Shown here: piece after piece, positions 30,221-38,870 of the stretch
How the letters are laid out: each line of letters starts with the position of its first letter
How positions within the stretch are numbered: position 1 is the first letter of the stretch
Assembly: GCF_014397245.1 (NCBI RefSeq)
Contig: NZ_JACLHY010000002.1
Coordinates: 1 to 64,000, forward strand
DNA length: 64,000 nt
Direction of reading: 5' to 3'
Source: Arenibacter arenosicollis
GTDB taxonomy: Bacteria > Bacteroidota > Bacteroidia > Flavobacteriales > Flavobacteriaceae
Made by a program: the position numbers and the translations under genes
The notes under the pieces: model-generated
Told to the model about the DNA's origin: nothing
The model's input: the letters and a program-made list of their open reading frames with translations, nothing else
Databases searched by the model: none

Positions 30221-30769
30221 ATGAAAAAAATGAAAAACTTATTTACTATTACACTTATGGTTATTGCTTTGGCCTTCAGTTCTGAAGCAACAGCACAGAA
30301 ATTCAGTGGATTGGACAAGAGTCCTGCAGACATTGCCTCTTATCCAACTGATTATAAAGTTTCCCAAAAATTAGTTCGAATTACTTATAGTCGCCCACAA
30401 TTAAAAGGACGGTCAATATCCGAACTTGCTCCAGCCGGAAAAGTATGGAGAACAGGAGCCAATGAAGCCCCGGAAATCATTTTTTATAAGGATGCTACTG
30501 TGGGAGGAAAATCTGTTGCCGCCGGTACATATTCCCTATTCACTATCCCGGGCGATAAGGAATGGACAGTAATTTTGAACAAAAATTTAAATCAATGGGG
30601 CGCTTATTCCTATCAGGAAGGTGATGACGTAGTCCGTGTTCCTGCCAGTGTTAGCAATGCTTCCGAATCATTGGATGCTTTTTCAATTGCATACAAGGAT
30701 GTAGACAATGGCACCCATATGGTACTTGGATGGGGAAACACCAGGGTTTCCTTGCCTATCACTTTTTAA
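30221..30769 (+). CDS. DUF2911 secreted protein
   Basis: This 182-aa protein has a signal peptide (about 1-25, ending ATAQ). A DUF2911 domain fills the rest: ITYSRPQLKGRSI, GKVWRTGANEAPEI, VGGKSVAAGTYSLFTIP, WTVILNKNLNQWGAYSY. The role of this common Bacteroidota family is unknown. It is a single gene with a terminator at 30788-30826 shared with the convergent neighbour. Confidence 0.9.
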   Translation: MKKMKNLFTITLMVIALAFSSEATAQKFSGLDKSPADIASYPTDYKVSQKLVRITYSRPQLKGRSISELAPAGKVWRTGANEAPEIIFYKDATVGGKSVAAGTYSLFTIPGDKEWTVILNKNLNQWGAYSYQEGDDVVRVPASVSNASESLDAFSIAYKDVDNGTHMVLGWGNTRVSLPITF

Positions 30770-30787
30770 AAGAAAGCTGGTCTACAA

Positions 30788-30826
30788 ATAAAAAAAAGCC
30801 GAAGTTCAGAACTTCGGCTTTTTTTA
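30788..30826. terminator. bidirectional terminator
   Basis: The stem AAAAGCCGAAGTTC pairs with GAACTTCGGCTTTT, with A and T runs on either side. It lies between convergent genes. Confidence 0.92.
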
Positions 30827-30877
30827 TGATCAAGCCTGTCGATACAGGCACTCAACAATATCTTTTAATAGTAAATC

Positions 30878-31312
30878 TTATTCCGGGTCCAATCGCCTCT
30901 CCCCACTCAATTTAAAAATACCGTCCTCAGAACTGGCTTTTCCACTTATTTTATCACCCTCTACCGTAATACTCACGGAGACCAATTGCCCTTCAAGATT
31001 AAGGGAAAATGTCAATGTATTATCCTTCACTTTAACGTCATCAGCCTTGCGCTCACCACCAGGTAAGGCGACCAGTACTTTTAGTGAACCTTCTTTTTTA
31101 GAAATAAACAGAATTCCCCTGGCATACTCATAAGGAACATTTTCGGCCGAGTATTTCCAATTACCTATAAAATTTTCCTCACCAAAAGGATTGGCATCAT
31201 TAACAACCCCAACATCCAATTGATTTACATCTGCATTAGCCATGGCAGAAAAACCCATCAGCATGGTACATACCAAAAATCCAATCTTGATAATTCCTTT
31301 AAAATTTCCCAT
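30878..31312 (-). CDS. small secreted protein of unknown function
   Basis: This 144-aa protein has a signal peptide (about 1-27, MANA). A short beta-rich domain follows with FIGNWKYSAENVPYEYARG, VKDNTLTFSLNLEG and KISGKASSEDGIFKLSGERR, a layout seen in many small Bacteroidota periplasmic proteins. No function is recognised. It is monocistronic and converges on the DUF2911 gene. Confidence 0.78.
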   Translation of the reverse strand: MGNFKGIIKIGFLVCTMLMGFSAMANADVNQLDVGVVNDANPFGEENFIGNWKYSAENVPYEYARGILFISKKEGSLKVLVALPGGERKADDVKVKDNTLTFSLNLEGQLVSVSITVEGDKISGKASSEDGIFKLSGERRLDPE

Positions 31313-31502
31313 CTATCTATTTTTTTTAAATAACAATAACTTTAATGACCTCTAAATTTACTAATAATTCACTTTCAACGGAGTTCCAATATCTATTTTA
31401 TACTCATACCATTTAAGCTTATACCAATATAAGAACTCCCAATGGCCATTTTTTATTGTTTAAATTGCCATCAAAAAAAGGAATACAATTTCAGCGGAAA
31501 CC

Positions 31503-32213
31503 ATGAGTAAAAAATATCTCCCTATAGAACTTCCTACCCAAATTCAACTTTTACAGAAAGAGATAGATTCCCTGCGACTTGAAGTTAATGAAATTGTACA
31601 AAAAACCTCGGCTTTCGAAAACATTCTTCGTTCAAAAATTGAAGATGAATTGATAGAGGAACAAGAACTTTCCCAATTATACAAACTACAGAAAAAAGCA
31701 AAGAAGGAAAAAAGGCAGATCCAGAGAAAACTTGGTAAAAACTATCAGGAATCTACCGGCATCCAAACAACGAAAAGAACAGTGTTTCCTGAAAAAAACT
31801 CAAAGGAACAACTACAGAAAAAGCACTTATACCGTGAGGCCATGTTACATGTGCATCCTGACAAGTTTTCAATGCAAAAGGACAAACTGGACCTGGCTAC
31901 CGAAATAACTGCAAAACTAATAGAAATATATCAATCCGGAGATTTGGCATCCCTTAAGGCCTATCACGCACATATTTTTAATGGAAACACTTCATTACAA
32001 CCTTTGGGCAAGCCTATACAAACCAAAGGTTCAGGGCGTGCATATTTACTACAGGAACGTAAAAAAGTACTGGAGGAATTATCGCTGGCCAAAAACAGGC
32101 ACACTTATAAAATATTGACTGAATACGAAAATCCACTGACGTTTGTGGATGAATTAAAGTCGTACTACAAAAACCGAATTTCCAAACTCAGGAAACGGAC
32201 AAGGACTAAATAA
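31503..32213 (+). CDS. J-domain-like protein with N-terminal coiled coil
   Basis: The 236-aa protein lacks a signal peptide. Residues about 8-85 are highly charged and heptad-like (coiled coil). Residues about 108-150 contain a J-domain core (LYREAMLHVHPDKF, with the HPD motif), followed by helix (ATEITAKLIEIYQSGDLASLKAYH). The C-terminal third is basic (KSYYKNRISKLRKRTRTK). By family logic it would stimulate an Hsp70 ATPase, but the client is unknown and no dnaK is nearby. Confidence 0.75.
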   Translation: MSKKYLPIELPTQIQLLQKEIDSLRLEVNEIVQKTSAFENILRSKIEDELIEEQELSQLYKLQKKAKKEKRQIQRKLGKNYQESTGIQTTKRTVFPEKNSKEQLQKKHLYREAMLHVHPDKFSMQKDKLDLATEITAKLIEIYQSGDLASLKAYHAHIFNGNTSLQPLGKPIQTKGSGRAYLLQERKKVLEELSLAKNRHTYKILTEYENPLTFVDELKSYYKNRISKLRKRTRTK

Positions 32214-32460
32214 TCATTCAGAATTAAGTCTTACCGCTCACTAGTATTTAATTTTGGTTAGAAACCCAATATCCAAGTATTCTCAGCCGATTATCGCATA
32301 ATAGCTCCGTTCCAGTAATCACCTAAGTAATACACCTTAGACTTATTGATGATTAAGAAAGGAATAACATTGGGGCATACCTTAATATTGCACCGAATTA
32401 AAATTATCCAACCCCTAAGCCTCAAAACAACAATGTTTCCAAGTCGCTAATTAAATGTCC

Positions 32461-32487
32461 TTGGTATCCCGCTTTTTTATAGTTTTG
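32461..32487 (+). promoter_or_regulatory. promoter of the ABC-F gene
   Basis: TTG (32461-32463), 16 nt, TAGTTTTG (32480-32487), 18 nt before the ATG. The rest of the 292-bp spacer (32214-32460) holds nothing recognisable. Confidence 0.45.
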
Positions 32488-32505
32488 CAAACTTAAAATT
32501 GAAAT

Positions 32506-34143
32506 ATGATTTCTGTAGATGCAATTGCGGTAGAGTTTAGTGGAGATACCTTGTTCAGTGACGTTTCCTTCGTTATCAACGAAAACGATAAGATCGCCTT
32601 GATGGGGAAGAACGGGGCTGGAAAATCTACCATGATGAAGATTATTGCGGGGGAACAAAAAGCTACCCGTGGCCATATTCGTTTTCCAAAGGACGCCGTA
32701 ATAGCATATCTGCCCCAGCATCTACTAACGGATGATAGCTGCACGGTTTTTGAAGAAGCTTCCAAGGCTTTCAAGGAAATCTTTAGCATGCGCGACGAAA
32801 TGGAACGCTTGAACAAAGAATTGGAAACCCGCACCGATTATGAATCGGACGCTTATATGTCCATCATTGAAAAAGTTTCGGATTTAGGGGAGAAATTCTA
32901 TGCCTTGGAGGAAATAAACTATGAGGCAGAGGTTGAAAAGGCACTAAGGGGCCTAGGATTTAAACGGGAAGATTTTCATCGCCTTACCAGCGAATTTAGT
33001 GGCGGATGGCGTATGAGGATAGAGCTTGCAAAAATATTATTGCAAAAGCCCGATTTAATACTTTTGGATGAGCCCACCAATCACGTGGATATTGAATCTG
33101 TAATATGGCTGGAGGATTTCTTATTGAATAAGGCCAAGGCAGTTGTGGTAATCTCCCATGACAAGACCTTTATAGACAATATCACCAATAGAACCATTGA
33201 GGTAACCATGGGTCGAATCTATGACTACAAGGCCAACTACAGCCATTACCTGCAATTGAGGGAAGACCGACGAAGCCATCAAATAAAGGCCTATCAGGAG
33301 CAGCAAAAATTTATAGCCGACAACCAGGCATTCATTGATCGATTTAAAGGCACCTATTCCAAGACCAATCAGGTAACGTCAAGGGAAAGGATGTTGGAGA
33401 AATTACAGATTATAGAAATTGATGAAATAGATACGACAGCACTAAAATTGAGGTTCCCTCCTTCTATACGCTCCGGTGACTACCCCGTAACCGCCGAAGG
33501 ACTTTCCAAAAGTTATGGCGACCATGTGGTTTTCAAAGATGCCAACCTCTCTATTTCTCGCGGAGAAAAGGTTTCTTTTGTGGGAAGGAATGGTGAAGGA
33601 AAATCTACCATGATCAAGGCCATTTTGGGTCAAATTGAGGTAGAAGGCAAATGTAGTTTGGGACACAATGTAAAGGTTGGCTATTTTGCACAAAACCAGG
33701 CTTCTTTGTTGGACCCTGAACTGACAATCTTTCAGACCGTAGATGAAGTGGCAGAAGGAGACGTGCGTACGCAGATCAAAAATATTTTAGGCCGATTTAT
33801 GTTTGGTGGAGATGACCTGGAAAAAAAGGTGAGTGTACTTTCCGGCGGAGAAAAAACAAGATTGGCAATGGTAAAATTACTTTTGGAACCTGTAAATCTT
33901 TTAATTTTGGATGAGCCTACCAATCATTTGGATCTAATATCCAAGGACGTACTTAAAGAAGCACTTCTCGCTTTTGACGGCACATTGATATTGGTATCCC
34001 ACGACCGGGATTTTTTACAAGGACTTTCGCAAAAAGTCTTCGAATTCAAGGACAAACGGGTAATAGAACATTTCGAGACCATTGATGCTTTCTTGGTGCG
34101 CAACCGAATTGAGAGTCTAAAGGAAATAGATTTAAAGGCCTAA
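32506..34143 (+). CDS. ABC-F family ATPase
   Basis: This 545-aa soluble protein has two full ABC ATPase domains (about 1-250 and 320-545) and no membrane segments. Walker A motifs are GKNGAGKST and GRNGEGKST, signatures are FSGGWRMR and LSGGEKTR, and Walker B motifs are LILLDEPTNHVD and LLILDEPTNHLD. The linker (about 245-310) is the ribosome-contacting P-site tRNA-interaction motif region. ABC-F proteins act on translating ribosomes; the exact subgroup (YbiT/Uup-like) cannot be fixed here. It is a single gene. Confidence 0.92.
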   Translation: MISVDAIAVEFSGDTLFSDVSFVINENDKIALMGKNGAGKSTMMKIIAGEQKATRGHIRFPKDAVIAYLPQHLLTDDSCTVFEEASKAFKEIFSMRDEMERLNKELETRTDYESDAYMSIIEKVSDLGEKFYALEEINYEAEVEKALRGLGFKREDFHRLTSEFSGGWRMRIELAKILLQKPDLILLDEPTNHVDIESVIWLEDFLLNKAKAVVVISHDKTFIDNITNRTIEVTMGRIYDYKANYSHYLQLREDRRSHQIKAYQEQQKFIADNQAFIDRFKGTYSKTNQVTSRERMLEKLQIIEIDEIDTTALKLRFPPSIRSGDYPVTAEGLSKSYGDHVVFKDANLSISRGEKVSFVGRNGEGKSTMIKAILGQIEVEGKCSLGHNVKVGYFAQNQASLLDPELTIFQTVDEVAEGDVRTQIKNILGRFMFGGDDLEKKVSVLSGGEKTRLAMVKLLLEPVNLLILDEPTNHLDLISKDVLKEALLAFDGTLILVSHDRDFLQGLSQKVFEFKDKRVIEHFETIDAFLVRNRIESLKEIDLKA

Positions 34144-34205
34144 ACGTCCTAACTCAATTCCTAACGATCAAAATGGGCAAGGTTTATAAAAATCTACGGC
34201 CAAAT

Positions 34206-35018
34206 TCAAGATTTAAAAAAGGCATCAAAATACAATAATTGGTATTGAATGGCATTTGCCCAATAATCCCAATTATGACTTCCCGGGCGTTCAATATAAT
34301 CATGAGGAATATTTCTTTCCATCAATTTTTGGTGCATTCTTTTATTCCCGTCATAAAAGAAATCATTTATCCCGCAATCAAATATAAGCTTCAAATTCTC
34401 CCCTTTTAACAAATGCACCATATTGATTACCGTATTATCCTCCCAATGGTTAGGATTTTCGGCATAATCGCCCAAGCGTTTGGACAGGTCCCAATTTTCA
34501 GGAAAAGGACGTATATCCAAACCCCCGCTCATACTTCCAGCAGCACCCCAAACATCCTGATGCCTAAAGGCTAAATAAAATGCGCCATGACCGCCCATAC
34601 TCAAACCAGTAATGGCCCTTGACTCCCTCTTGGCCAAGGTGTTGTATTTAGCATCCATAGCACCTATAAGTTCTTTGGACACATAAGTCTCGTAACGCAT
34701 ATCCTTTTCAATAGGACTATCAAAATACCAACTTGTTTTGCCTCCATCAGGGCAAACAATAATAATATTATAGGTATCAGCATAATCCTTTATAGCAGAA
34801 ACTTTTGTTGCCCAATCCTTATGATTCCCTCCTGCCCCATGCAGCAAATAGAGTACTGGGAGACCTTCCTTTTTCATGGTGTAACTATCTGGTAAAATTA
34901 CCAGATTGGTAATGGATTTATTCATGGATTTGCTCTTGACATATAAAGTATCTACCTGTGATGCAAATGCACTTATAACAGTAAATAGAACTACCAGCAC
35001 AGTCAAAATTCGTCTCAT
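34206..35018 (-). CDS. secreted alpha/beta-hydrolase esterase (esterase D/feruloyl esterase type)
   Basis: This 270-aa protein has a signal peptide (about 1-20). A PF00756-type esterase domain contains LYLLHGAGGNHKDW, the nucleophile in GLSMGGHGA, the acid in FDCGINDFF and the catalytic His in RPGSHNWDYW. It probably removes acyl groups from small esters or polysaccharide side chains in the periplasm. The ATG at 35018 is preferred to the TTG three codons upstream. It lies at the edge of the carbohydrate region, but whether it serves it is inference. Confidence 0.88.
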   Translation of the reverse strand: MRRILTVLVVLFTVISAFASQVDTLYVKSKSMNKSITNLVILPDSYTMKKEGLPVLYLLHGAGGNHKDWATKVSAIKDYADTYNIIIVCPDGGKTSWYFDSPIEKDMRYETYVSKELIGAMDAKYNTLAKRESRAITGLSMGGHGAFYLAFRHQDVWGAAGSMSGGLDIRPFPENWDLSKRLGDYAENPNHWEDNTVINMVHLLKGENLKLIFDCGINDFFYDGNKRMHQKLMERNIPHDYIERPGSHNWDYWANAIQYQLLYFDAFFKS

Positions 35019-35241
35019 TTTATACAATTGTCTTTTGAATCTTTTCTAATAATTAGTTAGGTGATGTATACCAATTTTTAAGAAGAGACACATTCCATCT
35101 CCCCTTTAGATGTCATTTTCAAAACTAGGTAAAAAAGACAAAACACAGTTAATAAACCATACAAAATGAGTCCCGAGTGATATAAATAGATTTTTCCGTC
35201 ACAAAAGACTTAGAATACCACAAATAAATAAAAAATAGAGA

Positions 35242-35850
35242 TTATGCAATAACCTTGTACCCCTCTGGAAAAGGACGGTAGGCATAATACTGAAGGACTT
35301 CCTCAATAGCGGCCTTCATGGCCTTATTGATTGGAAGAATACTATTGCCCAACCTGAAGTCGATTTGATTAAGGTTCATATAGTAGTCGCTAAAAATGGG
35401 TACATATAGTCCATTTTTCATAGCCAACTTGGAGTTCTCGTAGCGCTCGGCCTGATTCTCTTTGATAATCTTGCACGTGGCCAATCTGAGTTCCCCCAAT
35501 TTGTCCCTACTTGCCCCATATCCAAATAGTCGGCATATTAGTCCCCTGTATTTATAATCGCCACATTTCCCACTATTACTATCCAAAACTGATAATGGAC
35601 GATATAAATGGCAGATGGAACTTTTACCCTCCTTTAATTCTTCCAAAGTAGTTTCTGCTTTCCCGCTTAAAAAAAGATTGAAAGCCCAAGGCAAAAATTC
35701 CAAGGGGGAAGCATCAATATCGGGATGGGTACAACACTTGCCACAACCAGCCTTACAGCCCAGACCCGTTTGGGATTGAAAAGTAGCGATTTCCTGATCT
35801 AAGCCAGCGAATAACACCTCAACGGCTTTTACCCTACGTTCTATGGACAT
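35242..35850 (-). CDS. YkgJ-family cysteine-cluster protein
   Basis: This 202-aa cytoplasmic protein has the putative metal-chelating cysteine pattern of the family: CKAGCGKCC near the N-terminus, then further cysteines in SICHLYR, SGKCGDYKYRGLICRLFG and ATCKII. The function is not established. The start is the ATG at 35850, because a promoter-like TACCTTCG with TTG 19 nt upstream (35865-35894) lies inside the longer open frame. Confidence 0.88.
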   Translation of the reverse strand: MSIERRVKAVEVLFAGLDQEIATFQSQTGLGCKAGCGKCCTHPDIDASPLEFLPWAFNLFLSGKAETTLEELKEGKSSICHLYRPLSVLDSNSGKCGDYKYRGLICRLFGYGASRDKLGELRLATCKIIKENQAERYENSKLAMKNGLYVPIFSDYYMNLNQIDFRLGNSILPINKAMKAAIEEVLQYYAYRPFPEGYKVIA

Positions 35851-35864
35851 TAATTTTTTTTGTG

Positions 35865-35894
35865 CGAAGGTACACCAATAAAGGTATCGTACAA
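35865..35894 (-). promoter_or_regulatory. promoter of the YkgJ-family gene
   Basis: The minus strand has TTG (35892-35894), 19 nt, then TACCTTCG (35865-35872), one base off TAnnTTTG. Confidence 0.4.
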
Positions 35895-35984
35895 CAAATA
35901 TTGCCGCAGTTGCATTAAGATAATTCAAGGCCTAAAGTTAATGGAAACAGCTACTTAAAAAGCTTGAATTAATAACAAAAGTGG

Positions 35985-37745
35985 CTAATCCACTTTTTCC
36001 ATTTCCATCCAAAAAGGGAATATATTCTTATTATCAACTGCATAAAAAGGTATAAGATTACCCATCATTTTAGGAAAATAGACCTTCTTCATTTGAATAA
36101 TATCGGTATTGTCATTTTTATTCTCCATCTGTCTAACCAAGGTATTCGCTTCCAAAACCATTTTCCCATTGCCCATTACAGGTTTTACAAACTTATAGGT
36201 AATATCATAATACCCTTCTTCAATCTCCACATCCCAGTTACCGTAAATTTCTTCCTGATTCCATATACCCCTTTCGCCCCCGGCATCGTTCCTATTAAGT
36301 ATTACTGGATTTTCATTTGGGGTACCTACCCTAATTCTTGGTGGATTAATAAGGTTTTCCGAATTGATCAATTCATTGTAAATTATATCCAATTCCTTTT
36401 TAAGGTCAAAGGCCAATCCCTTATTTTCCCTTATCACGTTACGCTGTTCATATGGATCTTTATTGAGGTGAAACAACTCAAAATCTTCAATTCCGGCATT
36501 GTAATCGGTTTTCCCCACCAATTTATACCCCCCTTTCTGTAAGGCCATATTATTGTACAACTCTGGATAACGACGTGACCAATAAAAAAACAATGACCGA
36601 TCGGCCCAATCCACCTGCTGACCCTTTATTAAAGGAAGCAAACTCTTTCCATCGATTATCCTGTCTTTGGGCATATCTACACCGCATAATTCCGATAAGG
36701 TAGGAAGGACATCCAAATGGGCGGTCATGGTTTCAACATCTTTTTTACCCTTGGTAATTGCTGGATATTTCAAATAAAAAGGTACCCTAACACCTCCATT
36801 GTATACATCTCCTTTAAGACCACGCATACCACCAACATATCGTGTTTGTTGGGGGCCATTGTCTGTCATGAAAATTACAAGCGTGTTTTCGGTGAGCTTC
36901 AAGTCTTTCAATTTTTTGAAGAGTTTCCCTAGATTGTCATCAATATTGTTGACCATGGCATATACCTTTCTAGCATCTTCCTTATCCTTCTCGCTCATTT
37001 CGGAAAAAGGCTTTCCATCCTTACCAAAACCAGAAGAGGGGTCTATGTCCTTGTATTTTTGATAATAGGAATCAGGAACTTGCAAAGGGGTATGAGGTGC
37101 ATTAAATGCCAAATAACAGAAAAAAGGGGACTCCTTATTTTTATCTATAAAATTGATGGCTTGATCGGTAAAAATATCCGAACAATACCCGTCATAAGAC
37201 TCCTGCTGGTTATTATGCCATAGTACAGGATCAAAATAACTTCTATCCCCTTTAAAATAAGTGGTAATATCTCCAACCTGACCCATACCCCCAGAAAGAT
37301 GAATTACGGATTCATCAAAACCCTGATCACTTGGCCTACTCGGAAAGTTATCGCCTAAATGCCATTTACCAAATGCTCCCGTACTATAATCCGCCTGTTT
37401 CAACATTTCGGCAATAGTTACTTCGTTCGAAGCCATAATGGCACCGCCATTATAGGTGTCCCTCATACCAGTGCGCAAAGAATAACGCCCAGTCATTAAA
37501 CTGGATCTAGTTGGAGCACAAACAGGAGAAACGTAAAAATTGTTGAACCGCACACTTTCCTTTGCCAAGGCATCAATTACTGGTGTTTTTACATGGGGAT
37601 TCCCGGTAATCCCCAAATCTCCGTACCCTTGGTCATCTGTAATGATCAAAATTACATTGGGTCGTTGTTTAGATTGACCCCTTGCACCAACGGTTAGACT
37701 TAAAATTAGGAAAAGAATAATACAATGTGTATACTTCAAAATCAT
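35985..37745 (-). CDS. type I formylglycine-dependent sulfatase
   Basis: This 586-aa secreted hydrolase is expected to remove sulfate esters from carbohydrates. It has a signal peptide (about 1-23, ARGQ). The sulfatase core contains NVILIITDDQGYGD (calcium ligands), the cysteine to be converted to formylglycine in PVCAPTRSSLMTGR, GKWHLG, and FMTDNGPQ. The start at 37745 is preferred to the upstream ATG at 37886 because it gives a proper signal peptide. It lies 383 bp downstream of the RraA-like gene on the same strand. Alginate is not sulfated, so the target is probably another algal polysaccharide (inference). Confidence 0.93.
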   Translation of the reverse strand: MILKYTHCIILFLILSLTVGARGQSKQRPNVILIITDDQGYGDLGITGNPHVKTPVIDALAKESVRFNNFYVSPVCAPTRSSLMTGRYSLRTGMRDTYNGGAIMASNEVTIAEMLKQADYSTGAFGKWHLGDNFPSRPSDQGFDESVIHLSGGMGQVGDITTYFKGDRSYFDPVLWHNNQQESYDGYCSDIFTDQAINFIDKNKESPFFCYLAFNAPHTPLQVPDSYYQKYKDIDPSSGFGKDGKPFSEMSEKDKEDARKVYAMVNNIDDNLGKLFKKLKDLKLTENTLVIFMTDNGPQQTRYVGGMRGLKGDVYNGGVRVPFYLKYPAITKGKKDVETMTAHLDVLPTLSELCGVDMPKDRIIDGKSLLPLIKGQQVDWADRSLFFYWSRRYPELYNNMALQKGGYKLVGKTDYNAGIEDFELFHLNKDPYEQRNVIRENKGLAFDLKKELDIIYNELINSENLINPPRIRVGTPNENPVILNRNDAGGERGIWNQEEIYGNWDVEIEEGYYDITYKFVKPVMGNGKMVLEANTLVRQMENKNDNTDIIQMKKVYFPKMMGNLIPFYAVDNKNIFPFWMEMEKVD

Positions 37746-37907
37746 AGGAAATAGTTTCAAGTTTTGTCGATTCTTTTTAAAGCAAACTGAAAAGGAGTAC
37801 AAATTACTTAATTTCGCATTACCGCTAAAAGTCTTTACAAGAATCTTAATAAACATTATTCCATTATTTAAGGGCATACAATCCATTCCTTTTTCAGAGC
37901 AGTTAAA

Positions 37908-38099
37908 TTAGTTATAAGCAACCCTGTTTTTTTGGATCCGGTTGCCAGCGCAATGCCCTAAAATCGCATTTTGTGGATCTAAGAAGTACATTGCCGTAGG
38001 AACAAGGGGGTTCCCCCCATTATGCGAAATTGGGATTATAATTCCAGAATCGAACGAAAACCCATTAGAATTACGACAGTTCCATGGCTTAGTTACCAC
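37908..38099 (-). pseudogene. possible gene remnant in the RraA-sulfatase spacer
   Basis: The 383-bp spacer (37746-38128) holds a 63-codon open frame (ending AILGHCAGNRIQKNRVAYN). A second frame overlaps its end (FRALRWQPDPKKQGCL then stop). Base composition is more G+C rich than nearby spacers. Neither frame is recognised. It may be a decayed gene or a repeat element; chance is not excluded. Confidence 0.3.
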
Positions 38100-38128
38100 T
38101 GTTCAGGAATGCTATAGTTTTATTATTT

Positions 38129-38854
38129 TTAAGTTTTATTTGCCCTCCAAGCCTCAAATTCTACAGCGATTTTTTTATCCACCAAAGGATAAAGTCCAAT
38201 AATAGACTGACCATTTTTTACTTTTTCCATGACAAATTCCTCAAACAAGGTCATTTTTAAGCATTCATCAGCTACCTCATCGGCAATTCCGGCCGGAATG
38301 ACCATTACTCCGTCATCATCACCCACCAAAATATCTCCTGGATAAACCGCAACATCGCCACACCCAATGGGTTCGTTAATGGCTATGGCCTGGTGCAAGG
38401 TTAAATTGGTCGGTGCCGAAGGTCTGTTGTGATAGGATGGGAAATCCAGTTCTGCAATTTCGGCTGAGTCCCTGAAGCCGCCATCGGTTACAATTCCCGA
38501 TACTCCTCTGACCATTAATCGCGTAACCAATATGGAGCCGGCGGAAGCAGCTCTGGCGTCCTTTCTACTATCAATTACCAAAATAGCCCCTTCGGGACAT
38601 CCTTCAACGGCCACTCGCTGCAAATGTTTTGGATCTTTAAATACTTCAATGGTGTTTAAATCTTCACGTGCTGGAATATAGCGCAGGGTATACGCCTCTC
38701 CAACCATGGTAGGCCTGCCCAATTTTAAAGGCTTAATATCTTGAATGAATTGCTTTTTCAATCCTCTTTTAAAAAGACAGGTAGCAATCGTAGCGGTACT
38801 AATTTTTCTTAATTTATCCTTAGTGGAATTTGGTTTATTACCCATATTGTTCAT
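38129..38854 (-). CDS. RraA-like / HMG-aldolase-family protein
   Basis: The 241-aa protein matches the RraA fold family: TATIATCLFKRG near the N-terminus, GSILVTRLMVRGVSGIVTDGGFRD (about 105-130, with the Arg-Asp pair used by class II aldolases of this family) and PGDILVGDDDGVMVIP (about 175-190). Members are metal-dependent 2-keto acid aldolases or decarboxylases, or RNase E inhibitors; the first role fits a sugar-acid locus better. It follows the TIM-barrel gene by 16 nt and should be co-transcribed with it. Confidence 0.85.
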   Translation of the reverse strand: MNNMGNKPNSTKDKLRKISTATIATCLFKRGLKKQFIQDIKPLKLGRPTMVGEAYTLRYIPAREDLNTIEVFKDPKHLQRVAVEGCPEGAILVIDSRKDARAASAGSILVTRLMVRGVSGIVTDGGFRDSAEIAELDFPSYHNRPSAPTNLTLHQAIAINEPIGCGDVAVYPGDILVGDDDGVMVIPAGIADEVADECLKMTLFEEFVMEKVKNGQSIIGLYPLVDKKIAVEFEAWRANKT

Positions 38855-38870
38855 CTTTGGTTATCTTAAT

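Noticed and set aside
36093-36542. 149-codon plus-strand frame within the sulfatase gene
   Set aside because: Antisense shadow of a well-supported sulfatase; no start context, no family resemblance.
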